Shown: positions 1-13,860 of the stretch, one piece after another
How positions within the stretch are numbered: position 1 is the stretch's first letter
How the letters are laid out: each line of letters starts with the position of its first letter
Assembly: GCF_029227915.1 (NCBI RefSeq)
Contig: NC_079880.1
Location: 27,027,501-27,091,500, forward strand
DNA: 64,000 nt
Direction: 5' to 3'
Source of the DNA: Hydractinia symbiolongicarpus
Taxonomy: Eukaryota; Cnidaria; Hydrozoa; Anthoathecata; Hydractiniidae
Made by a program: the position numbers and the translations under genes
The notes under the pieces: generated by a model
The model's database searches: none
Told to the model about the DNA's origin: nothing
The model's input: the letters and a program-made list of their open reading frames with translations, nothing else

Positions 1-127
1 GTCCAGTTGGCTCATTTATCACATTCATAAGGTCACAGTCCAAAGTTAGTTCAGTTAAGTTGCACAGTCAATCGTTTCACTGTTAAAAGCGATATAACTT
101 AGTAATATCGGAAAGATATCGCTAAAT

Positions 128-500
128 ACATGTTGGTACGAATATGTGACGCAACCGTTGTATCTCAAACGGTTTGATACCGCCACGAAATCAATGAGAT
201 GTAGTTTTTGCGAATATCTCTATTTCTTCAGTGTGTGCTAACGGCCAGGATTGGTCCCACAGTAAAAAAAGACTTATTTAACTAAATTTTTAAAAAAAGC
301 GCTACCACAGAGAATAGTGTACTCGCTGAATCCAAGCAATCATGTCGAATTAAAAAGAATGTTATTCCTTGGAGTCAAATTGGCTCATTTATCGTATTTA
401 TAAGGTCACAGTCCAGAATCAGTTCAATTAAGTCCCACAGTCAATCGCTTCACTGTTAAATGCGATACAACTTAGTAATATCGGAAAAAAATCACTAAAT
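128..500. repeat. Representative 373-bp satellite monomer
   Basis: One repeat unit, taken from one acatgttgg box to the next. In order it contains: the near-palindrome at the start; 'ccgtt...aacgg' inverted repeat; the 'attgat/actgat' inverted repeat region; a 'tagtttttga' T-tract; 'ctatttcttcag'; 'ggattggtcccacagtaaaa' with an ATTGG core; an A/T-rich stretch; a 'gcgct..agcgc' hairpin region (in B and later families); 'cgctga'; 'ggagtcca'; 'tcaattaag'; and 'cacagtcaatcg...cactgttaaaagcgat'. The decamer gtcccacagt occurs twice, 178 bp apart, at 254 and 432. This is a phase convention; the true biological start of the unit is unknown. Confidence 0.9.
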
Positions 501-920
501 ACATGTTGGTACGAATATGTGACCCAACCGTTGTAACTCAAACGGACTGATACCGTTAGAACGTCATTGAAATGTAGTTTTTGATACTGTCTCCATTTCT
601 TCAGTGCGCGATAATCACATTTATAAGGTCTTAGTCCAAAGTTAGTTCAATTAAGATCCACAGTCAATCGTTTCACTGTTAAAAGCGATATAACTTAGTG
701 ATATCAGAAAGATATCACTAACTACATGTTGGTACGATTATGTGACGCAGCCGTTGTATCTCAAACGTATTGATACCGCCACGAAGTCAATGAGATGTAG
801 TTTTTCAGGACGTCTCTGTTTCTTTAGTGCGTGCTAACGGCCAGGATTGGTCCCACAGTAAAAAAAGACTTATTTATCTAAACTTTCAAAAAAACCGCTA
901 CCACAGAGCATAGTGTACTC
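380..920. repeat. Block duplicated at 4021-4561 (offset about 3641)
   Basis: Both blocks share the rare texts 'tcgtatttataagg' and 'ttaaatgcgat' and the same 149-bp internal deletion ('cgcgataatcacattt' at about 610 and 4251). A shared unique deletion shows that one block was copied from the other. They differ by scattered substitutions. Confidence 0.8.
607..620. other. 149-bp internal deletion junction in a monomer
   Basis: The monomer from 501 to 724 is only 223 bp. Text jumps from 'gcgcgata' (before the ATTGG segment) directly to 'atcacatttataagg', removing the ATTGG box, A/T-rich tract, hairpin region and 'ggagtcca'. The breakpoint has only a few bases of shared sequence. Confidence 0.8.
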
Positions 921-1140
921 GCTGATCCAAGCAATCATGTCGAATTAAGAAGAATGTATTTCCTTGGAGTCCAATTGACTCATTTATCGCATTTATAAGG
1001 TCACAGTCCAGAATCAGTTCAAATAAGTGCTACAGTCAATCGCTTCACTGTTAAAAGCGATACAACTTAGTAATATCGGACATAAATCACTAAATACATG
1101 TTGGTACGAATATGTGACGCAACCGTTGTAACTCAAACGG

Positions 1141-1269
1141 ACTGACACCATTAGAAAGTCGGTGAAATGTAGTTTTTGAAACTGTCTCTATTTCTTCAGC
1201 ACGCATTGATACCGCCACGAAGTCAATGAGATGTAGTTTTTGAGAACGTCTCTATTTCTTCAGTGCGTG
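1141..1269. repeat. 64-bp internal tandem duplication in a monomer
   Basis: The monomer from 1096 to 1533 is 437 bp. The section from 'actgacacc/attgatacc' through 'ctatttcttcag' occurs twice (1141-1204 and 1205-1269), but the two copies belong to different families. The junction is therefore a misaligned exchange between two monomers and not a simple slippage. Confidence 0.75.
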
Positions 1270-1925
1270 CTAACGGCCAGGATTGGTCCCACAGTAAAAA
1301 AAGACTTATTTATCTAAACTTTCAGAAAAACCGCTACCACAGAGCATAGTGTACTCGCTAAATCCAAGCAATCATGCCGAATTAAGAAGAATGTATTTCC
1401 TTGGAGTCCAATTGACTCATTTATCGCATTTACAAGGTCACAGTCTAGAATCAGTTCAATTAAGTCCTACAGTCAATCGCTTCACTGTTGAAAGCGATAC
1501 AACTTAGTAATATCGGAAATAAATCACTAAATACATGTTGGTACGAATATGTGACGCAACCGTTGTAACTCAAACGGATTGATACCGTTAGAACGTCATT
1601 GAAAGGTAGTTTTTGAAACTGCCTCTATTTCTTCAGGGTGCGATAACGGCTAGGATTGGTCCCACAGTAAAAAATGACTTATTTATCTAAATTTTTAAAT
1701 GAAGCGCTTCCACAGCGCCAAGAGTAGTCGCTGAGTTCCAACAATCATGTCAAATTAAGAAGAATGTTACTTCTTGGAGTCCAATTGTCTCATTTATCAC
1801 ATTTATCAGGCCACAGTCCAAAGTTAGTTTAATTAAGTCCCACCGTCAATCTTTTCACTGTTAAAAGCGATGCAACCTAGCAATATCAGAAAAATATCGC
1901 TAAATACATGTTGGTTCGAATATGT

Positions 1926-4035
1926 GACCCAACTGTTGTAACTCAAACGGACTGACACCATTAGAAAGTCGGTGAAATGTAGTATTTGAAACTGTTTCTA
2001 TTTCTTCAGCACGCGCTAACGGCTAGGATTGGTCCCACAGTAGAAACTGAATTTTTTATCTTAATTTTTAAATAAAGTGTTACCACAGCGCCCAGTGTAA
2101 TCGCTGTGTTTCGACAATTATTTCAAATTAAGAAGAATGTTATTTCTTGGAGTCCAGTTAACTCACTTATCACATTTATAAGGTCTCAATTCAAAGTTAG
2201 TTCAATTAAGTTCCACAGTCAATCGTTTCACTGTTAAAAGCGATATAACTTAGTAATATCGGAAAGATATCACTAAATACATGTTGGTACGAATATGTGA
2301 CGCAGCCGTTGTATCTCAAACGTATTGATACCGCCACGAAGTCAATGAGATGTAGTTTTTGAGGATGTCTCTATTTCTTTAGTGCGTGCTAACGGCCAGG
2401 ATTGGTCCCACAGTAAAAAAAGACTTATTTATCTAAACTTTCAAAAAAACCGCTACCACAGAGCATAGTGTACTCGCTGAATCCAAGCAATCATGTCGAA
2501 TTAAGAAGAATGTATTTTCTTGGAGTCCAATTGACTCATTTATCGCATTTATCAGGTCACAGTCCAGAATCAGTTCAATTAAGTCCCACAGTCAATCGCT
2601 TCACTGTTAAAAGCGATACAACTTAGTAATATCGGAAATAAATCACTAAATACATGTTGGTACGAATATGAGACGCAACCGTTGTAACTCAAACGGATTG
2701 ATACCGTGAGAACTTCATTGAAATGTAGTTTTTGAAACTGTCTCTATTTCTTCAGGGCGCGTTAACGGCCAGGATTGGTCCTACAGTAAAAAATGACGTA
2801 ATTATCTAAGTTTTAAATGAAGCTCTTCCACAGAGCCCAGTGTAATTGCTGAGTTCCAACAATCATGTCAAAGTAAGAACAATGTTATTTCTTGGAGTCC
2901 AGTTCTCTCACTTATCACATTTATAAGGTCACAGGCCAAAGTTAGTTCAATTAAGTCCCACACTCAATCATTTCATTGTTAAAAGCGATATAACTTAGTA
3001 ATATCGGAAAAATGTCAGTAAATACATGTTGGTACGAGTATGTGACGCAGCCGTTGTATCTCAAACGGATTGATACCGCCACAAAATCAATGAGATTTAG
3101 TTTTTGATAATGGCTGTATTTCTTCAGTGCGTGCTAACGGCCAGGTTTGGTCCCACAGTAAAAAAAGACTTATTTATCTAAATTATTAAAGAAACGCTAC
3201 CACAGAGCATAGTGTACTCGCTGAATCAAAGCAATCATATCGAATTAAGAAGAATGTTATTCCTTGGAGTCCAACTGGCTCATTTATCGCATTTATAAGG
3301 TCACAGTCCAGAATCAGTTCAATTAAGTCCCACAGTCAATCGCCTCACTGTTAAAAGCGATACAACTTAGTAATATCGGAAAAAAATCACTAAATACATG
3401 TTGGTACGAATATGTGACGCAACCGTTGTAACTCAAACGGACTGATACCGTTAGAACGTCATTGAAAGGTAGTTTTTGAATCTGTCTCTATTTCTTCAGT
3501 GCGCAATAAAGGCTAGGTTTGGTCCCACAGTAAAAAAAGACTTGTTTATCTAAATTTTTAAATGAAGCGCTTCTGCAGCGCCAAGTGCAATCGCTGAGTT
3601 CCAACAATCATGTCAAAGTAAGAAAAATGTTATTTCTTGGAGTCCAGTTTGCTCACTTATCACATTTATAAGGTCTGAGTCCAAAGTCAGTTCAATTAAG
3701 TTTCACAGTCAATCGTTTCACTTTTAAAAGCGATATAACTTAGTAATATCGGAAAGATATCACTAAATACATGTTGGTACGAATATGTGACGCAGCCGTT
3801 GTGTCTCAAGCGTATTGATACAGCCACGAAGTCAATGAGATTTAGTTTTTGAGAATGTCTCTATTTTTTCAGTGCGTGCTAACTGCCAGGATTGGTCCCA
3901 CTGTAAAAAAAGACTTATTTATCTAAAGTTTCAAAAAAACCGCTAACACAGAGCATAGTGTACTCGCTGAATCCAAGCAATCATGTCGAATTATGAAGAA
4001 TGTATTTCCTTGGAGTCCAATTGGCTCATTTATCG
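1926..4035. repeat. Block duplicated at about 4758-6495, copy lacks one monomer
   Basis: From about 1926 to 3220 the match lies 2832 bp downstream; from about 3593 to 4035 it lies 2460 bp downstream. The offset change of 372 equals one monomer, lost from the second copy. Shared rare texts include 'agtatttgaaactgtttc', 'ataccgtgagaac' and 'aggtctgagtcc'. Confidence 0.8.
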
Positions 4036-4757
4036 TATTTATAAGGTCACAGTCCAGAATCAGTTCAATTAAGTCCCACAGTCAATCGCTTCACTGTTAA
4101 ATGCGATACAACTTAGTAATATCGGAAAAAAATCACTAAATACATGTTGGTACGAATATGTGACCCAACCGTTGTAACTCAAACGGACTGATACCGTTAG
4201 AACGTCATTGAAATGTAGTTTTTGATACTGTCTCCATTTCTTCAGTGCGCGATAATCACATTTATAAGGTCTCAGTCCAAAGTTAGTTCAATTAAGATCC
4301 ACAGTCAATCGTTTCACTGTTAAAAGCGATATAACTTAGTGATATCAGAAAGATATCACTAAATACATGTTGGTACGATTATGTGACGCAGCCGTTGTAT
4401 CTCAAACGTATTGATACCGCCACGAAGTCAATGAGATGTAGTTTTTCAGGACGTCTCTGTTTCTTCAGTGCGTGCTAACGGCCAGGATTGGTCCCACAGT
4501 AAAAAAAGACTTATTTATCTAAACTTTCAAAAAAACCGCTACCACAGAGCATAGTGTACTCGCTGAATCGAAGCAATCATATCGAATTAAGAAGAATGTT
4601 ATTCCTTGGAGTCCAACTGGCTCATTTATCGCATTTATAAGGTCACAGTCCAGAATCAGTTCAAATAAGTCCTACAGTCAATCGCCTCACTGTTAAAAGC
4701 GATACAACTTAGTAATATCGGACATAAATCACTAAATACATGTTGGTACGAATATGT

Positions 4758-6495
4758 GACGCAACCGTTGTAACTCAAACGGACTGACACCATTAGAAAG
4801 TCGGTGAAATGTAGTATTTGAAACTGTTTCTATTTCTTCAGCACGCGCTAACGGCTAGGATTGGTCCCACAGTAGAAACTGAATTTTTTATCTTAATTTT
4901 TAAATGAAGTGTTACCACAGCGCCCAGTGTAATCGCTGTGTTTCGACAATTATTTCAAATTAAGAAGAATGTTATTTCTTGGAGTCCAGTTAACTCACTT
5001 ATCACATTTATAAGGTCTCAATCCAAAGTTAGTTCAATTAAGTTCCACAGTCAATCGTTTCACTGTTAAAAGCGATATAACTTAGTAATATCGGAAAGAT
5101 ATCACTAAATACATGTTGGTACGAATATGTGACGCAGCCGTTGTATCTCAAACGTATTGATACCGCCACGAAGTCAATGAGATGTAGTTTTTGAGGATGT
5201 CTCTATTTCTTCAGTGCGTGCTAACGGCCAGGATTGGTCCCACAGTAAAAAAAGACTTATTTATCTAAACTTTCAAAAAAACCGCTACCACAGAGCATAG
5301 TGTACTCGCTGAATCCAAGCAATCATGTCGAATTAGGAAGAATGTATTTTCTTGGAGTCCAATTGACTCATTTATCGCATTTATCAGGTCACAGTCCAGA
5401 ATCAGTTCAATTAAGTCCCACAGTCAATCGCTTCACTGTTAAAAGCGATACAACTTAGTAATATCGGAAATAAATCACTAAATACATGTTGGTACGAATA
5501 TGTGACGCAACCGTTGTAACTCAAACGGATTGATACCGTGAGAACTTCATTGAAAGGTAGTTTTTGAAACTGTCTCTATTTCTTCAGGGCGCGTTAACGG
5601 CCAGGATTGGTCCTACAGTAAAAAATGACGTAATTATCTAAGTTTTTAAATGAAGCTCTTCCACAGAGCCCAGTGTAATTGCTGAGTTCCAACAATCATG
5701 TCAAAGTAAGAACAATGTTATTTCTTGGAGTCCAGTTCTCTCACTTATCACATTTATAAGGTCACAGGCCAAAGTTAGTTCAATTAAGTCCCACACTCAA
5801 TCATTTCATTGTTAAAAGCGATATAACTTAGTAATATCGGAAAAATGTCAGTAAATACATGTTGGTACGAGTATGTGACGCAGCCGTTGTATCTCAAACG
5901 GATTGATACCGCCACAAAATCAATGAGATTTAGTTTTTGAGAATGGCTGTATTTCTTCAGTGCGTGCTAACAGCCAGGTTTGGTCCCACAGTAAAAAAAG
6001 ACTTATTTATCTAAATTATTTAAGAAACGCTACCACAGAGCATAGTGTACTCGCTGAGTTCCAACAATCATGTCAAAGTAAGAAAAATGTTATTTCTTGG
6101 AGTCCAGTTGTCTCACTTATCACATTTATAAGGTCTGAGTCCAAAGTCAGTTCAATTAAGTTTCACAGTCAATCGTTTCACTTTTAAAAGCGATATAACT
6201 TAGTAATATCGGAAAGATATCACTAAATACATGTTGGTACGAATATGTGACGCAGCCGTTGTATCTCAAGCGTATTGATACAGCCACGAAGTCAATGAGA
6301 TTTAGTTTTTGAGAATGTCTCTATTTCTTCAGTGCGTGCTAACTGCCAGGATTGGTCCCACTGTAAAAAAAGACTTATTTATCTAAAGTTTCAAAAAAAC
6401 CGCTAACACAGAGCATAGTGTACTCGCTGAATCCAAGCAATCATGTCGAATTATGAAGAATGTATTTCCTTGGAGTCCAATTGGCTCATTTATCG
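4758..6495. repeat. Second copy of the 1926-4035 block with a one-monomer deletion
   Basis: See the first copy. The deletion fusion lies near 6050, where A-type text 'gtactcgctga' switches into 'gttccaacaatcatg' of the next B-type monomer. Confidence 0.8.
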
Positions 6496-7559
6496 CATTT
6501 ATAAGTTCACAGTCAAGAATCAGTTCAATTAAGTCCTACAGTCAATCGCTTCAATGTAAAAAGCCATACAACTTAGTAACTTCGGAAAAAAATCACTAAA
6601 TACATGTTGGTACGAATATGTGACGCAACCGTTGTAACTCAAACGGACTGATACAGTTAGAACGTCATTGAAAGGTAGTTATGGAAACTGTCTCTATTTC
6701 TTCAGGGCGCGTTATCGGCTAGGATTGGTCCCACAGTAAAAAAAGACTTATTTATCTAAATTTTTAAAAAAACCGCTACTACAGAGCATAGTGTACTCGT
6801 TGAATCAAAGCAATCATGTCGAATTAAGAAGAATGTTATTCCTTGGAGTCCAATTGGCTCATTTATCGCATTTATAACGTCACAGTCCAGAATAAGTTCA
6901 ATGGAGTCTCACAGTCAATCGCTTCACTGTTAAAAGCGATACAACTTAGTAATATCAGAAAAAAATCACTAAATACATGTTGGTACGAATATGTGACGCA
7001 ACCGTTGTAACTCAAACGGACTGATACCGTTAGAACGTCATTGAAAGGTAGTTTTTGGAACTGTCTCTATTTCTTCAGCGGGCAATAACGGCTAGGATTG
7101 GTCCCATAGTAAAAAATGACTTAAGTATCTAAATTTTTAAATGAAGCGCTTCCACAGCGCCAAGTGCAATCGCTGAGTTCCAACAATTATGTCAAAGTAA
7201 GAAAAATGTTATTTCTTGGAGTCTAGTTGGCTCACTTATCACATTTATAAGGTCAAAGGCCAAAGTTAGTTCAATTAAGTCCCACAGTCAATCATTTCAT
7301 TGTTAAAAGCAATATAACTTAGTAATATCGGAAAAATGTCAGTAAGTACATGTTGGTACGAATATGTGACGCAACCGTTGTAACTCAAACGGACTGATAC
7401 CGTTAGAACGTCATTGAAAGGTAGTTTTTGAATCTGTCTCTATTTCTTCAGCGCGCAATAAAGGCTAGGTTTGGTCCCACAGTAAAAAAAGACTTATTTA
7501 TCTAAATTTTTAAATGAAGCGCTTCTGCAGCGCCAAGTGCAATCGCTGAGTTCCAACAA

Positions 7560-8555
7560 TCATGTCAAAGTAAGAAAAATGTTATTCCTTGGAGTCCAAT
7601 TGGCTCATTTATCGCATTTATAAGGTCACAGTCCAGAATCAGTTCAATTAAGTCTCACAGTCAATCGGTTCACTGTTAAAAGCGAAACAACTTAGTAATA
7701 TCAGAAAAAAATCACTAAATACATGTTGGTACGAATATGTGACGCAACCGTTTTATCTCAAACGGATTGATACCGGCACGAAGTCAATGAGATTTAGTTT
7801 TTGAGAATGTCTCTATTTCTTCAGTGTGTGCTAACGGCCAGGATTGGTCCCACAGAAAAAAAAGACTTATTTATCTAAATTATTAAAAAAACGCTACCAC
7901 AGAGCGCAGTGTATTCGCTGAATCCAAGCAATCATGTCGAATTAAAAAGAATGTTATTCCTTGGAGTCCAATTGTCTCATTTATCACATTTATCAGGTCA
8001 TAGACCGAAGTTAGTTCAATTAACTCCCACAGTCAATCGTTTCACTGTTAAAAGCGATGCAACCTAGTAATGTCAGAAAAATATCGCTAAGTACATGTTG
8101 GTACGAATATGTAACCCAACCGTTGTATGTTAAACGGACTGACACCGTTAGAAAGTAAGTGAGATGTAGTTTTTGAAACTGTCGCCCTTTCTTCAGCACG
8201 CGATAACGGCTAGGATTGGTCCCGAAGTAAAGAATGACTTATTTATCTAAATTTTTCAATGAACGCTACCACAGCGCCCAGTGTAATAGCTGAGTTCCGG
8301 CAATCATTTCAAATTAAGAGGAATGTTACTTCTTGGAGTCCAATTGTCTCATTTATCACATTTATCAGGCCACAGTCCAAAGTTAGTTTTATTAAGTCCC
8401 ACCGTCAATCTTTTCACTGTTAAAAGCGATGCAACCTAGTAATATCAGAAAAGTATCGCTAAATACATGTTGGTACGAATATGTGACCCAACCGTTGTAA
8501 CTGAAAAGGACTGACACCATTAGAAAGTCAGTGAAATGTAGTATTTGAAACTGTC
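7560..8555. repeat. Block duplicated at about 12030-13025 (offset 4470)
   Basis: Shared rare texts include 'ccgttttatctcaaac', 'aggtcatagaccgaag' and 'ttggtcccgaagtaaag'. The offset equals 12 monomers. The match ends near 8555/13025, where the first copy has 'ttctacagcgcgcg' and the second 'ttcttcagcgcgca'. Confidence 0.8.
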
Positions 8556-9240
8556 TCTATTTCTACAGCGCGCGCTAACGGCTAGGATTGGTCCCACAGT
8601 AGAAACTGAATTTTTTATCTTAATTTTTAAATGAAGCGTTACCACAGCGCCCAGTGTAATCGCTGAGTTTTGACAATCATGTCAAATTAAGAAGAATGTT
8701 ATTTCTTGGAGTCCAGTTGGCGCACTTATCACATTTATAAGGTCTGAGTCCAAAGTCAGTTCAATTAAGTTCCACAGTCAATCGTTTTACTGTTAAATAC
8801 GATATAACTTAGTAATATCGGAAAGATATCACTAAATACATGTTGGTACGAATATGTGACGCAGCCGTTGTATCTCAAGCGTATTGATACAGCCACGAAG
8901 TCAATGAGATTTAGTTTTTGAGAATGTCTCTATTTCTTCAGTGCGTGCTAACGGCCAGGATTGGTCCCACTGTAAAAAAAGACTTATTTATCTAAAGTTT
9001 CAAAAAAACCGCTAACACAGAGCATAGTGTACTCGCTGCATCCAAGCAATCATGTCGAATTATGAAGAATGTATTTCCTTGGAGTCCAATTGGCTCATTT
9101 ATCGCATTTATAAGTTCACAGTCCAGAATCAGTTCAATTAAGTCCTACAGTCAATCGCTTCACTGTAAAAAGCCAAACAACTTAGTAATATCGGAAAAAA
9201 ATCACTAAATACATGTTGGTACGAATATGTGACGCAACCG
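8345..9240. repeat. Uninterrupted paralogue of the retrotransposon insertion site
   Basis: Matches 15430-15938 at offset 7085 and 18026-about 18418 at offset 9178. Rare shared texts are 'cccaccgtcaatctttt', 'agtagaaactgaattttt' and 'cgtattgatacagcc'. It shows what the site looked like before insertion, and that the block duplication preceded the insertion (or that the copy without the element was the donor). Confidence 0.85.
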
Positions 9241-12200
9241 TTGTAACTCAAACGGACTGATACAGTTAGAACCTCATTGAAAGGTAGTTTTTGAAACTGT
9301 CTCTATTTCTTCAGGGCGCGTTAACGGCTAGGATTGGTCCCACAGTAAAAAAAGACTTATTTATCTAAATTTTTAAAAAAACCGCTACTACAGAGCATAG
9401 TGTACTCGCTGAATCCAAGCAATCATGTCGAATTATGAAAAATGTATTTTCTTGGAGTCCAACTGGCTCATTTATCGCATTTATAAGGTCACAGTCCAGA
9501 ATCAGTTCAATTAAGTCCCACAGTCAATCGCTTCACTGTTAAAAGCGATACAACTTAGTAATATCGGAAATAAATCACTAAATACATGTTGGTACGAATA
9601 TGTGACGCAACCGTTGTAACTCAAACGGATTGATACCGTTAGAACTTCATTGAAAGTTAGTTTTTGAATCTGTCTCTATTTCTTCAGCGCGCAATAAAGG
9701 CTAGGTTTGGTCCCACAGTAAAAAAAGACTTATTTATCTAAATTTTTAAATGAAGCGCTTCTGCAGCGCCAAGTGCAATCGCTGAGTTCCAACAATCATG
9801 TCAAAGTAAGAAAAATGTTATTTCTTGGAGTCCAGTTGGCTCACTTATCACATTTATAAGGTCTGAGTCCAAAGTCAGTTCAATTAAGTTCCACAGTCAA
9901 ACGTTTCACTGTTAAAAGCGATATAATTTAGTAATATCGGAAAGATATCACTAAATACATGTTGGTACGAATATGTGACGCAACCGTTGTAACTCAAACG
10001 GACTGATATAGTTAGAACGTCATTCAAAGGTAGTTTTTGAAACTGTCTCTATTTCTTCAGGGCGCGTTAACGGCTAGGATTGGTCCCACAGTAAAAAAAG
10101 ACTTATTTATCTAAATTTTTAAAAAAACCGCTACTACAGAGCATAGTGTACTCGTTGAATCAAAGCAATCATGTCGAATTAAGAAGAATGTTATTCCTTG
10201 GAGTCCAATTGGCTCATTTATCGCATTTATAACGTCACAGTCCAGAATCAGTTCAATTGAGTCTCACAGTCAATCGCTTCACTGTTAAAAGCGATATAAT
10301 TTAGTAATATCGGAAAGATATCACTAAATACATGTTGGTACGAATATGTGACGCAACCGTTGTAACTCAAACGGATTGATACCGTTAGAACTTCATTGAA
10401 AGTTAGTTTTTGAATCTGTCTCTATTTCTTCAGCGCGCAATAAAGGCTAGGTTTGGTCCCACAGTAAAAAAAGACTTATTTATCTAAATTTTTAAATGAA
10501 GCGCTTCTGCAGCGCCAAGTGCAATCGCTGAGTTCCAACAATCATGTCAAAGTAAGAAAAATGTTATTTCTTGGAGTCTAGTTGGCTCACTTATTACATT
10601 TATAAGGTCAAAGGCCAAAGTTAGTTCAATTAAGTCCCACAGTCAATCATTTCATTGTTAAAAGCGATATAACTTAGTAATATCGGAAAAATGTCAGTAA
10701 GTACATGTTGGTACGAATATGTGACGCAACCGTTGTATCTCAAACGGATTGATGCCGGCACGAAGTCAATGAGATTTAGTTTTTGAGAATGTCTCTATTT
10801 CTTCAGTGCGTGCTAAAAGCCAGGATTGGTCCCACAGTAAAAAAAGACTTATTTATCTAAAGTTTTAAAAAAAGCCCTACCACAGAGCATAGTGTACTCG
10901 CTGAAACCCAGCAATCATGTCGAATTAAAAATAATGTTATTCCTTGGAGTCCAGTTGGCGCACTTATCACATTTATAAGGTCTGAGTCCAAAGTCAGTTC
11001 AATTAAGTTCCAAAGTCAATCGTTTCATTGTTAAATGCGATATAACTTAGTAATATCGGAAAGATATCACTAAATACATGTTGGTACGAATATGTGACGC
11101 AACCGTTGTAACTCAAACGGACTGATACAGTTAGAACGTCATTCAAAGGTAGTTTTTGAAACTGTCTCTATTTCTTCAGGGCGCGTTAACGGCTAGGATT
11201 GGTCCCACAGTAAAAAAAGACTTATTTATCTAAATTTTTAAAAAAACCGCTACTACAGAGCATAGTGTACTCGTTGAATCAAAGCAATCATGTCGTATTA
11301 AGAAGAATGTTATTCCTTGGAGTCCAATTGGCTCATTTATCGCATTTATAACGTCACAGTCCAGAATCAGTTCAATTGAGTGTCACAGTCAATCGCTTCA
11401 CTGTTAAAAGCGATACAACTTAGTAATATCAGAAAAAAATCACTAAATACATGTTGGTACGAATATGTGACGCAACCGTTGTAACTCAAACGGACTGATA
11501 CCGTTAGAACGTCATTGAAAGGTAGTTTTTGAAACTGTCTCTATTTCTTCAGCGGGCAATAACGGCTAGGATTGGTCCCATAGTAAAAAATGACTTAAGT
11601 ATCTAAATTTTTAAATGAAGCGCTTCCACAGCGCCAAGTGCAATCGCTGAGTTCCAACAATTATGTCAAAGTAAGAAAAATGTTATTTCTTGGAGTCTAG
11701 TTGGCTCACTTATCACATTTATAAGGTCAAAGGACAAAGTTAGTTCAATTAAGTCCCACAGTCAATCATTTCATTGTTAAAAGCGATATAACTTAGTAAT
11801 ATCGGAAAAATGTCAGTAAGTACATGTTGGTACGAATATGTGACGCAACCTTTGTATCTCAAACGGATTGATGCCGGCACGAAGTCAATGAGATTTAGTT
11901 TTTGAGAATGTCTCTATTTCTTCAGTGCGTGCTAAAAGCCAGGATTGGTCCCACAGGAAAAAAAGACTTATTTATCTAAATTTTTAAAAAAAGCCCTACC
12001 ACAGAGCATATTGTACACGCTGAATCCCAGCAATCATGTCGAATTAAAAAGAATGTTATTCCTTGGAGTCCAATTGGCTCATTTATCGCATTTATAAGGT
12101 CACAGTCCAGAATCAGTTCAATTAAGTCTCACAGTCAATCGCTTCACTGTTAAAAGCGAAACAACTTAGTAATATCAGAAAAAAATCACTAAATACATGT

Positions 12201-13860
12201 TGGTACGAATATGTGACGCAACCGTTTTATCTCAAACAAATTGATACCGGCACAAAGTCAATGAGATTTAGTTTTTGAGAATGTCTCTATTTCTTCAGTG
12301 TGTGCTAACGGCCAGGATTGGTCCCACAGAAAAAAAAGACTTATTTATCTAAATTATTAAAAAAACGCTACCACAGAGCATAGTGTACTCGCTGAATCCA
12401 AGCAATCATGTCGAATTAAAAAGAATGTTATTCCTTGGAGTCCAATTGTCTCATTTATCACATTTATCAGGTCATAGACCGAAGTTAGTTCAATTAACTC
12501 CCACAGTCAATCGTTTCACTGTTAAAAGCGATGCAACCTAGTAATGTCAGAAAAATATCGCTAAGTACATGTTGGTACGAATATGTAACCCAACCGTTGT
12601 ATGTTAAACGGACTGACACGGTTAGAAAGTAAGTGAGATGTAGTTTTTGAAACTGTCGCCCTTTCTTCAGCACGCGATAACGGCTAGGATTGGTCCCGAA
12701 GTAAAGAATGTCTTATTTATCTAAATTTTTCAATGAACGCTACCACAGCGCCCAGTGTAATCGCTGAGTTCCGGCAATCATTTCAAATTAAGAGGAATGT
12801 TTCTTCTTGGAGTCCAATTGTCTCATTTATCACATTTATCAGGCCACAGTCCAAAGTTAGTTTTATTAAGTCCCACCGTCAATCTTTTCACTGTTAAAAG
12901 CGATGCAACCTAGTAATATCAGAAAAGTATCGCTAAATACATGTTGGTACGAATATGTGACCCAACCGTTGTAACTGAAACGGACTGACACCATTAGAAA
13001 GTCAGTGAAATGTAGTATTTGAAACTGTCTCTATTTCTTCAGCGCGCAAAAACGGCTAGGATTGGTCCCATAGTAAAAAATGACTTAAGTATCTTAATTT
13101 TTAAATGAAGCGCTTCCACAGCGCCAAGTGCAATCGCTGAGTTCCAACAATTATGTCAAAGTAAGAAAAATGTTATTTCTTGGAGTCTAGTTGGCTCACT
13201 TATCACATTTATAAGGTGAAAGGGCAAAGTTAGTTCAATTAAGTCCCACAGTCAATCATTTTATTGTTAAAAGCGATACAACTTAGTAATATCGGAAAAA
13301 TGTCAGTAAGTACATGTTGGTACGAATATGTGACGCAACCGTTGTATCTCAAACGGATTGATACCGGCACGAAGTCAATGAGATTTAGTTTTTGAGAATG
13401 TCTCTATTTATTCAGTGCGTGCTAACGGCCAGGATTGGTCCCACAGTAAAAAAAGACTTATTTATCTAAATTTTTAAAAAAAGCCCTACCACAGAGCATA
13501 GTATACACGCTGAATCCCAGCAATCATGTCGAATTAAGAAGAATGTTATTCCTTGGAGTCCAATTGGCTCATTTATGGCATTTATAAGGTCACAGTCCAA
13601 AATCAGTTCAATTAAGTCTCACAGTCAATCGCTTCACTGTTAAAAGCGATACAACTTAGTAATATCAGAAAAAAATCACTAAATACATGTTGGTACGAAT
13701 ATGTGACGCAACCGTTGTATCTCAAACGGATTGATACCGGCACGAAGTCAATGAGATTTAGTTTTTGAGAATGTCTCTATTTCTTTAGTGCGTGCTAACG
13801 GCCAGGATTGGTCCCACAGTAAAAAAAGACTTATTTATCTAAATTTTTAAAAAAAGCCCT

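Noticed and set aside
254-441. Monomer as an ancient dimer of two about 186-bp halves
   Set aside because: The decamer gtcccacagt occurs twice 178 bp apart, but aligning the sequence after each copy gives no convincing further match by eye.
5960-6187. 75-codon open frame (and a similar one at 30412-30639)
   Set aside because: It is read straight through satellite text. The same phase in neighbouring monomers is broken by stops and indels, and there is no signal peptide, domain or start context.
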